A program made the translations under genes and the position numbers. From Corynebacterium sp. p3-SID1145 (lineage in GTDB: Bacteria; Actinomycetota; Actinomycetes; Mycobacteriales; Mycobacteriaceae), in contig JALXXC010000001.1 in the NCBI GenBank assembly GCA_025144245.1, positions 1-64,000 on the forward strand: DNA of 64,000 bases, written 5' to 3'. Below the pieces are notes generated by a model. It saw only the letters and a list, made by a program, of their open reading frames with translations, was not told where the DNA came from and made no database searches. Below, in pieces: positions 27,143 through 35,698 of the stretch. The stretch's first letter is position 1. The number at the start of each line of letters is the position of its first letter.

Positions 27143-28258
27143 CTACTTCTCCCCTGCGGTGCCCTCGTCTTCGTCGTCGAAGTCGATGTTGGGCACCATG
27201 TCGATTGCCTCGTCACTCAGCTCGTCGTCCTTGCCGGCGAATTCGCCGACACCGAGTTTCTCGAAGATCTTCTGCTCCAGCTCGTTGGCCAGGTCCGGGT
27301 TCTCCTTGAGGAAGAGACGGACCTTCTCCTTGCCCTGGCCGAGCTGGTCACCCTCGTAGGTGAACCAGGAACCGGATTTCTTGATCACGCCGTTGTCCAC
27401 GCCGAGGTCGATGATGGAGGACTCGCGCGAAATGCCCTCGCCATACATGATGTCGAATTCGGCGATCTTGAACGGCGGGGAGACCTTGTTCTTGACCACC
27501 TTGAGGCGGGTGCGGTTGCCGATGGAGTCCTGCCCGTCCTTCAGGGTCTGGATACGGCGAACATCGCAGCGTACGGACGAGTAGAACTTCAGGGCCTTGC
27601 CGCCGGTGGTGGTCTCCGGGGAGCCGAACATGACGCCGATCTTCTCGCGCAGCTGGTTAATGAAGATGGCGGTGGTGCCCGAGTTGTACAGCGCACCCGT
27701 CATCTTACGCAGCGCCTGGGACATGAGGCGGGCCTGCAGGCCGACGTGCGAGTCGCCCATTTCACCCTCGATCTCCGCTTTCGGGGTCAGGGCGGCCACT
27801 GAGTCGATCACGATGATATCGATCGCACCCGAACGCACGAGCATGTCGGCGATTTCGAGTGCCTGCTCTCCTGTGTCCGGCTGGGAGACGAGCAGATTGT
27901 CGGTGTCCACACCGAGCTTCTTCGCGTATTCCGGATCAAGGGCGTGCTCCGCGTCGATGAACGCCGCGATTCCGCCGGCCCGCTGTGCCTGCGCGATGGC
28001 GTGGAGGGCCACCGTAGTCTTACCGGAAGATTCTGGGCCGTAGATCTCCACGATGCGGCCGCGCGGCCACCCGCCGATGCCGAGCGCCACATCGATCGCG
28101 GTGTTGCCGGAAGAGATGGACTGGATCGGCGGGCGCTTCTCGTCGCCGAGGCGCATGATCGCGCCCTTGCCGTAGTCCTTCTCAATCATCGCCATCGCCG
28201 CGTCGAGCGCGTTCTGGCGGTCATTCGTGGCGGAGGCAGCCTTCTTCTTTGTTGCCAT
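27143..28258 (-). CDS. recA: Recombinase RecA
   Basis: A 371-residue RecA with Walker A GPESSGKT (residues 74-81), Walker [11 protein letters not shown] and an acidic C-terminus ([12 protein letters not shown]). No intein is present. It catalyses strand exchange and stimulates LexA self-cleavage. ATG 28258 is preceded by GAAAGGAACC. A LexA-box candidate lies about 145 bases upstream. Confidence 0.98.
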   Translation of the reverse strand: MATKKKAASATNDRQNALDAAMAMIEKDYGKGAIMRLGDEKRPPIQSISSGNTAIDVALGIGGWPRGRIVEIYGPESSGKTTVALHAIAQAQRAGGIAAFIDAEHALDPEYAKKLGVDTDNLLVSQPDTGEQALEIADMLVRSGAIDIIVIDSVAALTPKAEIEGEMGDSHVGLQARLMSQALRKMTGALYNSGTTAIFINQLREKIGVMFGSPETTTGGKALKFYSSVRCDVRRIQTLKDGQDSIGNRTRLKVVKNKVSPPFKIAEFDIMYGEGISRESSIIDLGVDNGVIKKSGSWFTYEGDQLGQGKEKVRLFLKENPDLANELEQKIFEKLGVGEFAGKDDELSDEAIDMVPNIDFDDEDEGTAGEK

Positions 28259-28306
28259 GGCGTGGTTCCTTTCGTTTCGTGTGTTCCCCGGTGCAGGCCG
28301 GTTTGA

Positions 28307-28329
28307 GCGGTCTCATCTTCTTAGACCGC
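28307..28329. terminator. Hairpin in the DUF3046-recA gap
   Basis: A 7-bp perfect stem, GCGGTCT / AGACCGC, with a 9-base loop. It could end DUF3046 transcripts or fold in the recA leader. There is no T run on either side, so its role is uncertain. Confidence 0.4.
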
Positions 28330-28402
28330 CCCCGCCTGCGTCCGGTTCCCCGTTGACTGCAAATCACACTAGTGGGATGCGCGACACTTCCGTCGAATAT
28401 AC

Positions 28403-28418
28403 ACGCACGAATGTTCGA
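28403..28418. promoter_or_regulatory. Candidate LexA box of recA
   Basis: On the recA strand TCGAACATTCGTGCGT has one perfect TCGAACA half-site and a 4-of-7 second half. It lies just past the DUF3046 stop and about 145 bases upstream of recA, a reasonable promoter position. Confidence 0.5.
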
Positions 28419-28423
28419 ATGGT

Positions 28424-28639
28424 TCAGTCGCCGGGACGGTCAATGCCCAGCCGGCGGTCCTCGGGGACATCGAAGGCGTCGCACAGGCGGTCCCACACGA
28501 TGCGGGGGTCCACGCCGGCGTCGATAAGCTCGCCCGCCGTTTTCCCCTCACCGGGGAAGACGTGCGAAGAGACAACCCATTGGCCCTTCGCGTCGCCGAA
28601 TTCATCCGCGACGAGTTGGTGGAATTCCGTCAATCGCAT
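28424..28639 (-). CDS. DUF3046 family protein
   Basis: A 71-residue protein beginning MRLTEFHQLVADEFG, the DUF3046 signature. It is found just upstream of recA in actinobacteria, as here. The ATG at 28639 has AGGTGG five bases upstream; an ATG three codons upstream is less well placed. Function unknown. Confidence 0.88.
   Translation of the reverse strand: MRLTEFHQLVADEFGDAKGQWVVSSHVFPGEGKTAGELIDAGVDPRIVWDRLCDAFDVPEDRRLGIDRPGD
28520..28529 (+). repeat. GTCGATAAGC decamer in DUF3046 gene
   Basis: Exact copy, read on the gene strand as Leu-Ile-Asp-Ala. Confidence 0.8.
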
Positions 28640-28667
28640 GCGCACCACCTTACGCGCCGGGCTTTTC

Positions 28668-28677
28668 GCTTATCGAC
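28668..28677 (-). repeat. Intergenic GCTTATCGAC decamer between DUF3046 and bioY
   Basis: Exact copy in the 93-base divergent gap, within the 14-base core CGCTTATCGACGCC. No coding constraint acts here, so it is informative about the motif itself. Confidence 0.85.
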
Positions 28678-28696
28678 GCCCTGCCCCAGCCCCCAA

Positions 28697-28711
28697 TTGA
28701 ACACCGTTCAA
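28697..28711. promoter_or_regulatory. BioQ-like operator upstream of bioY
   Basis: TTGAACACCGTTCAA is a perfect 6-bp inverted repeat around ACC. It fits the TGAAC-N3-GTT(A/C)A pattern bound by the TetR-type biotin regulator BioQ in corynebacteria and mycobacteria. It ends 21 bases before the bioY start, so binding would block transcription of bioYMN. Confidence 0.75.
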
Positions 28712-28732
28712 CAGCCCGCTAGTCTTTTCCCC

Positions 28733-29317
28733 ATGACAACTTCACAGTCTTCCGGCGCGCGCGGAACCAGCGCAGCGACCGACATTGCTTACATCGCAGT
28801 CTTCGCGGCACTGATCGCGGTCCTCGGCTTCGTGTCCATCCCGGTCGGCGTGGCCGGTGTGCCGATCGTGCTGCAGAATGCCGCGACCATTCTCGCGGGC
28901 CTCGTGCTCGGCGGCCGCCGCGGTTTCCTGGCCACGGCCTTGTTCCTGCTCGTCGCCTGCTTCCTCCCTGTGCTCGCGGGCGGCAGCACGCTGATTCACG
29001 CACTCGCGGGACCGACCGTCGGCTACCTCGTCGGCTACCTGCTCGGCTCCGGCACCGCAGGCCTCATCGCATACCGCGCTCCGTGGAAGAACAAGGCCGC
29101 CACGATCGCCGTGTTCGTCCTTGGCGGTCTCGCCGCCATCGCCCTGCAGTACGGGCTGGGCGCGATCGGCCTCGTCTTCCGCGCGGACATGGGCCTCGGC
29201 GCCGCACTCGCCGCCAACGCCGCCTTTATTCTCCCCGACTTGGGCAAGCTGGCTGTGATGGTCGCGATCGCTTTCGCCGTCCACTCCGCCTTTCCGCAGC
29301 TGCGCCGCACGCGCTAG
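28733..29317 (+). CDS. bioY: Biotin ECF transporter S component BioY
   Basis: A 194-residue membrane protein with about six hydrophobic segments and the BioY motif AGPTVGYLVGYLLGS. It binds biotin for import together with BioM and BioN, whose genes follow. The start ATG 28733 lies just after the operator palindrome and has no obvious ribosome binding site, so a very short leader or leaderless start is possible. Confidence 0.94.
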   Translation: MTTSQSSGARGTSAATDIAYIAVFAALIAVLGFVSIPVGVAGVPIVLQNAATILAGLVLGGRRGFLATALFLLVACFLPVLAGGSTLIHALAGPTVGYLVGYLLGSGTAGLIAYRAPWKNKAATIAVFVLGGLAAIALQYGLGAIGLVFRADMGLGAALAANAAFILPDLGKLAVMVAIAFAVHSAFPQLRRTR

Positions 29318-29328
29318 CCTTTGGCCCC

Positions 29329-30042
29329 GTGCCTACTATTTCTTTCGACCGTGCCAGCGTCGCCTACGATTCGTCGGTGGTGCTGCAGCCGCAGACGTTC
29401 GAACTGACGGAGCACCGCATCGGCATCATCGGGTCCAACGGATCCGGCAAGTCGACGTTGGTGCGCCTGATCAACGGGCTGATCGAACCGTCGTCGGGCA
29501 CCGTGCGCTACAACGGCCTCGACTTGGCAGAAAAGGGCAAAGAGGTGCGGCGGAAAGTCGGGTTCATCTTCTCCGACGCCGAAGCCCAAATCGTCATGCC
29601 GCGGGTGCGCGACGATATCGCGTTCTCCCTGCGGCGCTTCAAACTCCCCAAGGCGGAAGTCAACGCCCGTGTCGACGACATGCTCGCGCGATTCCGTCTC
29701 ACCGAGCTCCACGAGAACTCGCCGCACACGCTCTCCGGCGGTGAGAAGCAGATGCTCGCTCTCGCCTCCGTCTTGGTGATTGAACCGGAGACGGTCATCG
29801 CCGATGAGCCCACCACCTTGCTGGACATGCGCAACCGCCGCCGCATCATCCGCGAGCTGACGTCGCTGGACCAGCAGGTCATCGTGGTCACCCACGACAT
29901 CGAGATGCTCTCCGACTTTGACCGAGTTCTCTGCGTCAACGACGGCGATATCGTCTACGACGGGCCGCCGCGCGACACCATCGCCTTCTACACCGACCTC
30001 ATGGACCAGCTCGACCGCACTGAACGGAACGGTGGACAGTGA
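29329..30042 (+). CDS. bioM: Biotin ECF transporter ATPase BioM
   Basis: A 237-residue ABC ATPase with Walker A GSNGSGKST, signature LSGGEKQ, Walker B TVIADEP and switch His in VVTHD. It powers biotin uptake with BioN and BioY. The start is GTG 29329, 11 bases after the bioY stop. It overlaps bioN by 4 bases. Confidence 0.93.
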   Translation: MPTISFDRASVAYDSSVVLQPQTFELTEHRIGIIGSNGSGKSTLVRLINGLIEPSSGTVRYNGLDLAEKGKEVRRKVGFIFSDAEAQIVMPRVRDDIAFSLRRFKLPKAEVNARVDDMLARFRLTELHENSPHTLSGGEKQMLALASVLVIEPETVIADEPTTLLDMRNRRRIIRELTSLDQQVIVVTHDIEMLSDFDRVLCVNDGDIVYDGPPRDTIAFYTDLMDQLDRTERNGGQ

Positions 30043-30656
30043 GAATCCGCGAACTTCCCATGGGTGTCTATGTGCCGGGCACGACGCTCATCCACCGCGC
30101 CTCCCCCGCACTGAAATTCGCGGCACTGCTGCTGTTCATCGTTCTCATCACGGTGCTTCCGACCGAGCCCTGGCACCCTCTCGCGGCGGCCGCTGGCGTG
30201 GGTGCGCTCTACGCCGTCGCGCGCATCCCTTTCAGCACCGCCATGCGCCAGGTCCTGCCGATCCTGCCCTTCATGGCGCTCATCGGCGTGTTCCTCTGGT
30301 GGCAAAACGGCTTGGAGAAGATGCTCATCACGGTCTTCGGGCTGATCGCCTCGCTCATGGCCGCCAGTCTGTTCACGCTCACCACCACTATCGAGGACCT
30401 CATGGAGGCCCTCGAGACGAATATGGCCCCGCTCGAGCGCATTGGCGTTCCCGTGGACACCATCAGCCTCGCCATCGCATTGACGATCCGCCAGATTCCC
30501 ATCCTGCTCGGCACAGCCAATGAGTCCTTGGACGCGCGAAAGGCCAGGGGCGCGGATTTGTCGCTCCTGGCCTTCGGGACACCACTCGTCATCCGCAGCG
30601 TCCGCCACGCCCAACTAACGGGCGAGGCGTTGATGGCGCGCGGTGCGGTGGATTAG
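30039..30656 (+). CDS. bioN: Biotin ECF transporter T component BioN
   Basis: A 205-residue polytopic protein of the CbiQ/EcfT type. The ARKARGAD-like motif is present (SLDARKARGADLS), and it couples ATPase movement to BioY. GTG 30039 overlaps the bioM stop (GTGA), so translation is coupled. It ends 17 bases from the convergent pspA. Confidence 0.92.
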   Translation: MRIRELPMGVYVPGTTLIHRASPALKFAALLLFIVLITVLPTEPWHPLAAAAGVGALYAVARIPFSTAMRQVLPILPFMALIGVFLWWQNGLEKMLITVFGLIASLMAASLFTLTTTIEDLMEALETNMAPLERIGVPVDTISLAIALTIRQIPILLGTANESLDARKARGADLSLLAFGTPLVIRSVRHAQLTGEALMARGAVD

Positions 30657-30673
30657 CGGATCACCGCTGGCGC

Positions 30674-31531
30674 TTAGTGCTCGCCGCGCAGCTCGCGCAT
30701 GCGGGCTGCCACGGCGTCGTGGTCGACCTCGCCGTAGTCGGCCGCGGAATCAGCGGCGCTGGAGGAAGCGGAATCCCCCTTCTCGATCGCCGGCTTCTGG
30801 CCGGACTCCAGCTCTCCGCCCATCTCAGCGCGGATCTGCTCGAGGCGGCTGTGGCCCGCCATCTGGATGCTCGCCTGCTCCACCTCAGCCATGCGGCCCT
30901 GGACGGAGTTCTGGGCCAGCTCGGCCTGGCCGAGTGCGTTCGAGTAGCGGCGCTCAATCTTCTCGCGGACCTGCTCCAGGTTCGGCTGGTTGCCGTCCGT
31001 GAGGGAGTTCATGGACTGCAGGGAATCGGCGACCTTCTCCTGCATCTTGGCCTGCTCGAGCTGGGACAGCAGCTTGGAGCGCTCAGCGACCTGCTGCTGC
31101 AGCTTCATCGAGTTGCGCTCGACGGCCTTCTTCGCCTGTTCTGCCTGCTGCAGCGCCTGGTCGTGGAGGGCCTTGGTGTCTTCGACGCCCTGCTCCGCGG
31201 TGACCAGCTGGGCGGCGAAAGCCTCTGCGGCATTCTCGTACTCGGTGGCCTTGGCGGTGTCGCCCTGCGCGCGGGACTTGTCGGCCAACTGCAGCGCCTG
31301 CTTGGTGTTGGCTTGCAGCTTCTCCACGTCGGCGAGACGGCGGTTGAGCTGCATCTCCAGCTGGCGCTGGTTGCCGATCACGGCTGCGGCCTGCTGGGAG
31401 AGCTCCTGGTGCTGGCGCTGAGCCTCCCCGATCGCCTGCTCGATCTGGATCTTCGGATCTGCGTTCTCCTCGATCTTGTTGTCGAAGAGGGCCATCAGGT
31501 AATTCCAGGCCTTAACGAAAGGGTTCGCCAT
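30674..31531 (-). CDS. pspA: PspA/IM30 family envelope-stress protein
   Basis: A 285-residue coiled-coil protein beginning [20 protein letters not shown], the membrane-binding helix of the PspA/Vipp1 family. Long heptad-rich helices follow (Gln/Glu/Ala rich) and an acidic Ser-rich tail ends it. It corresponds in place to mycobacterial Rv2744c (35-kDa antigen). ClgR, encoded just upstream, is the known activator of this gene in mycobacteria. No Rv2743c-like membrane partner is present. Confidence 0.92.
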   Translation of the reverse strand: MANPFVKAWNYLMALFDNKIEENADPKIQIEQAIGEAQRQHQELSQQAAAVIGNQRQLEMQLNRRLADVEKLQANTKQALQLADKSRAQGDTAKATEYENAAEAFAAQLVTAEQGVEDTKALHDQALQQAEQAKKAVERNSMKLQQQVAERSKLLSQLEQAKMQEKVADSLQSMNSLTDGNQPNLEQVREKIERRYSNALGQAELAQNSVQGRMAEVEQASIQMAGHSRLEQIRAEMGGELESGQKPAIEKGDSASSSAADSAADYGEVDHDAVAARMRELRGEH

Positions 31532-31639
31532 GGTGTTTCAGTCTTGCCTTTCTACCGCGTGGTTATTCACCACGTCACGTGGTTCGTCGCTAACGGTTCA
31601 ATGGTAGCGGAGCAGGGCAGGTCGCGCGCGGGTGTTTTT

Positions 31640-32023
31640 CTACACCTCTGCAGCCGCCGGCGGGGTGTGGGCCAGCTCGTGCTCCATCGACTGGAGCGAC
31701 AGGTTCGCGGCCGCCTCGAGCAGCAGCTCGGCGACAGTGGTGTCCAATGCCACACACACGGCAGCGAGGAGTTCGGAGGAGACTTCTTTGCGGCCGCGCT
31801 CCAGTTCGGAGATGTACCCGGGCGACACACGTGCCTCGTTGGCGAGTTCGCGCAACGTCACGCCCTTATCGGCGCGGAACGCGCGTAGCGACATTCCCAA
31901 TGCCTCCCGCAGCAGCGGCTCGCGGACCTTCGTCCGCGTCTTTTCGGCGGCGGCATCGGTCGCACGGTCGGCGGTGCGGGTGGTCGAAGCGGGCTGGTAA
32001 TTGAGCGTCGTAGTAGTTGCCAT
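31640..32023 (-). CDS. clgR: Transcriptional activator ClgR
   Basis: A 127-residue Xre-type regulator with helix-turn-helix SLRAFRADKGVTLRELANEA followed by VSPGYISELERG, the ClgR signature. ClgR activates clp protease and stress genes in actinobacteria. ATG 32023 (MATTTTLNY) is chosen. A TTG at 32035 that overlaps the cinA stop and has GGGGGA upstream is a serious alternative. A half-match to the ClgR motif (CGCTAACGG, 31588-31596) lies between clgR and pspA. Confidence 0.92.
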   Translation of the reverse strand: MATTTTLNYQPASTTRTADRATDAAAEKTRTKVREPLLREALGMSLRAFRADKGVTLRELANEARVSPGYISELERGRKEVSSELLAAVCVALDTTVAELLLEAAANLSLQSMEHELAHTPPAAAEV

Positions 32024-32031
32024 CACGTCGT

Positions 32032-32634
32032 TCAACGGTCGTCCCCCAGTTTTTGTTCCCGATTGGTTTCATGGAGCACAGCCACGACAGCGGCGGCCAC
32101 GGCCAGACCACGGATTTCCTGGCGCTGCCCCACCAAGACACGCACAGGTTCGTGCTCGCCCGGAACCAGCGCGAACTGGGTCGCCGGGGCACCGACAGTG
32201 CCACCGGCTGGCCCCGCGAGAATCTCCGCGGCCGGCTGCGACACAGTGCGCGACGGGCCAGCCACAGCAATATGAACCTCGCCCACCGGATGCCCGTTCT
32301 GCGGGTCGGGGCCCGCCACTCCGGTCAGCGCCACGCCCCAGGTTGCCTCGCACCTCTCGCGCGCGCCGCGGGCCATGTGGCGGGCAGTGACGGCGGCGAC
32401 AGGACCGTGCTTGTCCAGCACAGACTCCGGCACACCAGCCAAAGAGCCCTTCAGGTCAGTCGCGTAGGTCACCAATCCGCCACGCAGAGCATTCGATGCG
32501 CCCGGAACGGTCGCCACCGTCGCGCTGGCCAGCCCCGCAGTCAACGATTCGCAGAAGGCGACGGTCTCGCCCCGCTGGGCGAGGGTGCGGACAAGGTCGG
32601 TGACGGCGGCGTCGATAAGCGTGCTACCCGTCAT
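32032..32634 (-). CDS. cinA: CinA C-terminal-domain protein (nicotinamide-nucleotide amidase type)
   Basis: A 200-residue CinA/PncC-type protein with AFCESLTAGLASATVATVPGAS and GVAGPDPQNGHPVGEV. It lacks the N-terminal MoaB-like domain of long CinA, like most actinobacterial copies. It probably deamidates NMN. It overlaps pgsA by 4 bases (ATGA). An in-frame GTCGATAAGC decamer sits at codons 5-7. Confidence 0.9.
   Translation of the reverse strand: MTGSTLIDAAVTDLVRTLAQRGETVAFCESLTAGLASATVATVPGASNALRGGLVTYATDLKGSLAGVPESVLDKHGPVAAVTARHMARGARERCEATWGVALTGVAGPDPQNGHPVGEVHIAVAGPSRTVSQPAAEILAGPAGGTVGAPATQFALVPGEHEPVRVLVGQRQEIRGLAVAAAVVAVLHETNREQKLGDDR
32611..32620 (+). repeat. GTCGATAAGC decamer at the cinA 5' end
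   Basis: Exact copy, read on the gene strand as Leu-Ile-Asp-Ala at residues 5-8 of CinA. Confidence 0.8.
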
Positions 32635-33188
32635 GCTGCCATCCTGTTGGCCTTCGCGCCGTCGACGAGGTACTGCACGCCCGTGACCACAGTGGCCACG
32701 ACGGCGATGAGCATGACCACGAGCGTCGGGATATCCATCCAGCCTGGCAGCGGGCACAGGTACATGGCCACGCCGAGCGACTGGAGCGCGGTCTTCAGCT
32801 TGCCGCCCTTCGATGCGGGAACGACCTTGCCGTTGCGCAGCATGCCCATGCGCCAGAAGGTGATGCCCAGCTCGCGCACAATGATCACGATCGTAATCCA
32901 GACTGGCAGCGGCCCCGCGATATTCAGCGTGACCAGGGCCGTGATCATCAGCGCCTTATCCGCGATCGGGTCAGCGATCTTGCCGAAGTCCGTCACCAGA
33001 CCCCTGGAGCGCGCAATGTCGCCGTCGAGCTTGTCCGTGATCATCAGGGCGACGAACATGCCGAACGCCCACCACCACCGCTCCGAGAGCACGAGCCACG
33101 CGAAGACAGGGATGAACAGGATGCGCAACGAGGTCAGGATGTTAGGCAGGTTCCAGTTCGAGGGCTTGGACTGGGTCGGAGCATTCAC
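32631..33188 (-). CDS. pgsA: CDP-diacylglycerol-glycerol-3-phosphate 3-phosphatidyltransferase
   Basis: A 185-residue CDP-alcohol phosphatidyltransferase with about five membrane segments. The catalytic motif D-x2-DG-x2-AR-x8-G-x3-D-x3-D spans residues 52-77 (DKLDGDIARSRG and DFGKIADPIAD). It makes phosphatidylglycerophosphate. It heads the run pgsA-cinA-clgR-pspA on the minus strand. Confidence 0.93.
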   Translation of the reverse strand: MNAPTQSKPSNWNLPNILTSLRILFIPVFAWLVLSERWWWAFGMFVALMITDKLDGDIARSRGLVTDFGKIADPIADKALMITALVTLNIAGPLPVWITIVIIVRELGITFWRMGMLRNGKVVPASKGGKLKTALQSLGVAMYLCPLPGWMDIPTLVVMLIAVVATVVTGVQYLVDGAKANRMAA

Positions 33189-33233
33189 ACCTCCAACCCT
33201 ACATACCGTTCGGTGGCGCTAGACTTCGCGACC

Positions 33234-33518
33234 ATGACCTATTTCATTGCGACATACGCCTACGGCGACGCAACGCTCATTCAGGAAACGCGGCCAGCGC
33301 ACCGCGACTTCATCACCGCGCTGAAGGACGAAGGCAAAGTCGTCGCCGCCGGACCGTTCGCCGGTGACACGCAGTCCGCGATCATCCTGCGCCTGGCTGA
33401 GGGAGCAACCCGCGCCGACGCCGAAGCATTGCTTGCCGACGACCCCTACCTCTCCGCCGGCGCCCTCGCCGACCGGGAACTCCGGGAGTGGAACCCGGTC
33501 ATCAACATCTGGGCTTAG
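33234..33518 (+). CDS. YciI family protein
   Basis: A 94-residue protein with the YCII fold pattern: an N-terminal strand YFIATYAYGD, RPAHRDFITALKDEGKVVAAGPF, and DDPYLSAGAL. The conserved His (RPAHRD) and Asp (DDPY) of the family are present. ATG 33234 is chosen because the family starts close to this strand. It is divergent from pgsA and converges on terC. Biochemical role unknown. Confidence 0.88.
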   Translation: MTYFIATYAYGDATLIQETRPAHRDFITALKDEGKVVAAGPFAGDTQSAIILRLAEGATRADAEALLADDPYLSAGALADRELREWNPVINIWA

Positions 33519-33525
33519 GCCGAGC

Positions 33526-34707
33526 CTATTTCTTCTCTTTGCGTCCGCCCCGCGCAACATCGAGGTGACTGGTCTCCCGCGAACCTGTCGCGGTGTGGTC
33601 GCCCTTGCCGGACGTCGCCGGATCATCAACCCACTCGACGTGGTGACCGTGCTTGTCCACTTTGCGGCGGTTGCCGTGGTCGTCGTAGTCGAGGTGGTAC
33701 GTCTGCTCCTCGCGGTTCGCGCGGCCAGCCTTGACGTCGGCACGCTCCTTCATGATTGAGGCGACGGCCGTGATCACCAGCACGCCCACGATCACCCCCA
33801 GGGACGCAACGGTGCCGACCTCTGGGACATGCACATTCTCGCCGCCGTTGATGAACGGCAGGTTGTTCTCATGGAGAGCGTGAAGCAGCAGCTTCACACC
33901 GATGAATCCCAGCACCAACGCCAGGCCGTACGGCAGGTAGACGAGCTTATCCAGCAGCCCGTTGAGCAGGAAGTACAGCTGGCGCAGTCCAAGCAGAGCG
34001 AACGCGTTGGCCGTGAAGACCAAGAACGCCTCCTGGGTGATGCCGTAGATCGCCGGAATGGAGTCGAAGGCGAACATCACGTCGATGAAGCCGATCGACA
34101 ACAGCGCGACGAACAGCGGGGTGACGGCCTTCTTGCCGGCCTCAGTAACGGAGAACAGACGGTCGCTGTGGTACGACTTCGTCACCGGGATGACCTTGCG
34201 CAGGGTCTTCACCACGAACATGTCGTTCGGGTCCGGATCCTCCTGGTCGGTGACCTCGTCGACGACCAGCTTGATCGCTGTGTAAATCAGGAAAGCAGCG
34301 AACAGGTAGAACACGTCCGACCACGCCTCAATGATCACCGCACCGAGCAGAATGAAGAGCAGGCGGCACACCAGCGCGATCACGATGCCGATGAGGAGCA
34401 CCTTCTGCTGGTACGCACGCGGGATCTTGAACGACCCCATGATCAGCGCGAACACGAACAGGTTATCCACACTGAGCGAGAGTTCCGTGATGTAGCCGGT
34501 AAAGAACTGCGCGGAGTGCTCCGCGTCCCACATCACCCAGACCAGACCACCGAAAACACAGGCCATCGCCATGTAGAACAGGGCCCAGCCGCCTGATTCC
34601 TTCATCGTCGGTTCGTGCGGGGTGCGCACGTGCGAGACGAAGTCGAAGACAAAGAAGCCGAGGATCACCACCGAGGTGATCAGCCAGATTGAAAGTGGCA
34701 CATGCAT
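33526..34707 (-). CDS. TerC family membrane protein, probable manganese exporter
   Basis: A 393-residue polytopic protein with the TerC core ELSLSVDNLFVFALI and a second acidic helix near FIDVMFAFDSIPAIYG. The C-terminal tail is cytosolic, charged and His-rich (DKHGHHVEW). Because the gene sits behind a yybP-ykoY riboswitch, Mn2+ export is the likely function. The start ATG 34707 has GGAGG eight bases upstream, itself inside a regulatory inverted repeat. Confidence 0.9.
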   Translation of the reverse strand: MHVPLSIWLITSVVILGFFVFDFVSHVRTPHEPTMKESGGWALFYMAMACVFGGLVWVMWDAEHSAQFFTGYITELSLSVDNLFVFALIMGSFKIPRAYQQKVLLIGIVIALVCRLLFILLGAVIIEAWSDVFYLFAAFLIYTAIKLVVDEVTDQEDPDPNDMFVVKTLRKVIPVTKSYHSDRLFSVTEAGKKAVTPLFVALLSIGFIDVMFAFDSIPAIYGITQEAFLVFTANAFALLGLRQLYFLLNGLLDKLVYLPYGLALVLGFIGVKLLLHALHENNLPFINGGENVHVPEVGTVASLGVIVGVLVITAVASIMKERADVKAGRANREEQTYHLDYDDHGNRRKVDKHGHHVEWVDDPATSGKGDHTATGSRETSHLDVARGGRKEKK

Positions 34708-34714
34708 GAATGAA

Positions 34715-34746
34715 ACCTCCGGTTTGAATGACAAGTAACCGGAGGT
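34715..34746 (-). promoter_or_regulatory. Ribosome-binding-site sequestering inverted repeat of terC
   Basis: ACCTCCGGTT (34715-34724 on the plus strand) and AACCGGAGGT (34737-34746) are perfect 10-bp complements around a 12-base loop. On the transcript the downstream arm contains the terC Shine-Dalgarno GGAGG. The upstream arm is the 3' strand of the riboswitch P1 stem, so the two pairings exclude each other. Confidence 0.8.
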
Positions 34747-34850
34747 CTCCCCCACCAACCTAGGTAGCAGGCCACCTGGACCGGGAACCGAATGCGGCTT
34801 ACCGTGTTGACGATCCGAGGCGCTTTCGGGGTACTCCCCTCCAACAGAGA
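34735..34850 (-). ncRNA. yybP-ykoY (Mn2+) riboswitch upstream of terC
   Basis: Read on the minus strand, the leader has the 5' block GGAGGGGAGTA, a central CGTCAACACGG and the 3' block GGGGGAGACCTCC, the two conserved loops that meet to bind Mn2+ in yybP-ykoY RNAs. P1 can form between GGAGG (34838-34842) and CCTCC (34741-34745). TerC genes are a standard target of this riboswitch class. Confidence 0.85.
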
Positions 34851-34953
34851 ACAAGACTACTCGATCGACGGGGCGCACTCTCACCCCGACCCGCCCCGCT
34901 ATCCGCGGTGCCGCGCGCCAGACTCATCGCCACGTCGCGCGCCAGCCACAAAA

Positions 34954-35015
34954 CCAGCTACTTGGAACCAGCTACTAACCGCTTTAGCTCCGAATAGCTG
35001 GACCCAGGTAGCTGG
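34954..35015. terminator. Nested hairpin between the PfpI gene and the terC riboswitch
   Basis: The 387-base gap before terC holds the riboswitch and this structure. The outer arms are CCAGCTACTTGG (34954-34965) and CCAGGTAGCTGG (35004-35015), 11 of 12 paired. The inner arms are CCAGCTA (34968-34974) and TAGCTGG (34995-35001). The left arms repeat each other directly (AACCAGCTACT). There is no T run. It may end the ftsK-PfpI transcript. I see nothing else in the gap. Confidence 0.55.
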
Positions 35016-35094
35016 ATTCTCGGAGAGGCGCCGGGGCCGGCCAGCGGGATCGTGTTTCGGTGCTGGCGGAGAGACTGCCCTATGGGGGCCGATC

Positions 35095-35697
35095 TCACAC
35101 GGCGAACGGGTCATCCCCGGGATCGAGGTTGAGCCGGAGCTCGATGGCGTCGGCGATGTCATTGACGGTGTTGGTCCCCCACTGATCCGCCACGAAAGCG
35201 GCAGCCATGTCGATGCCGGCCGAAACGCCCGACGAGGTCCAACGGTCCCGGTCATGAACCCACCGGGCGGCGCGGCGCCACTCGACACCGGTGCCGAAGC
35301 TCGTCGCCCAGGTGAAAGCCCGCTTGTTGCTTGTCGCTACGTAGCCGTCCAACAGTCCTGCTGCGGCCAGCAGCGCGGAGCCCGTGCACACAGACATTAG
35401 GATCCGCGAGTCGGCAGCCATCGTCTTCACTTGGGACAGAAAGGCCGCATCGTGAACCAGCCGACGGGTTCCTGCCCCTCCCGGAACGAAGAGGACGTCG
35501 CCGGTCTTCGTCCCGAAGTCGCCGTCGACGCCGAGTGCCAACCCCTGAGACGAAGTAACTGGTTCACCGTCGGCTGAGAGGAACTCCATCTCCAGACTGT
35601 CAACCTTTGAGAAGACCTCGACGGGGCCGGCGACGTCGAGAAGCTCGACGTCCGGAAAGAGGATGACGGACACCCGCATTCCCTTGTGCGGCGACAT
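35095..35697 (-). CDS. DJ-1/PfpI family protein
   Basis: A 200-residue class I glutamine-amidotransferase-like protein. The nucleophile elbow is SVCTGSALLAAAGLLDG, with ATSNKRAFTW downstream, as in DJ-1/PfpI members of the isonitrile hydratase or chaperone/glyoxalase kind. The exact activity cannot be told. It starts 2 bases after the ftsK stop, so it is probably co-transcribed. Confidence 0.85.
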   Translation of the reverse strand: MSPHKGMRVSVILFPDVELLDVAGPVEVFSKVDSLEMEFLSADGEPVTSSQGLALGVDGDFGTKTGDVLFVPGGAGTRRLVHDAAFLSQVKTMAADSRILMSVCTGSALLAAAGLLDGYVATSNKRAFTWATSFGTGVEWRRAARWVHDRDRWTSSGVSAGIDMAAAFVADQWGTNTVNDIADAIELRLNLDPGDDPFAV

Positions 35698-35698
35698 G

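Noticed and set aside
27143..28258. An intein in RecA
   Set aside because: The P-loop and the rest of the protein are contiguous at normal length (371 residues).
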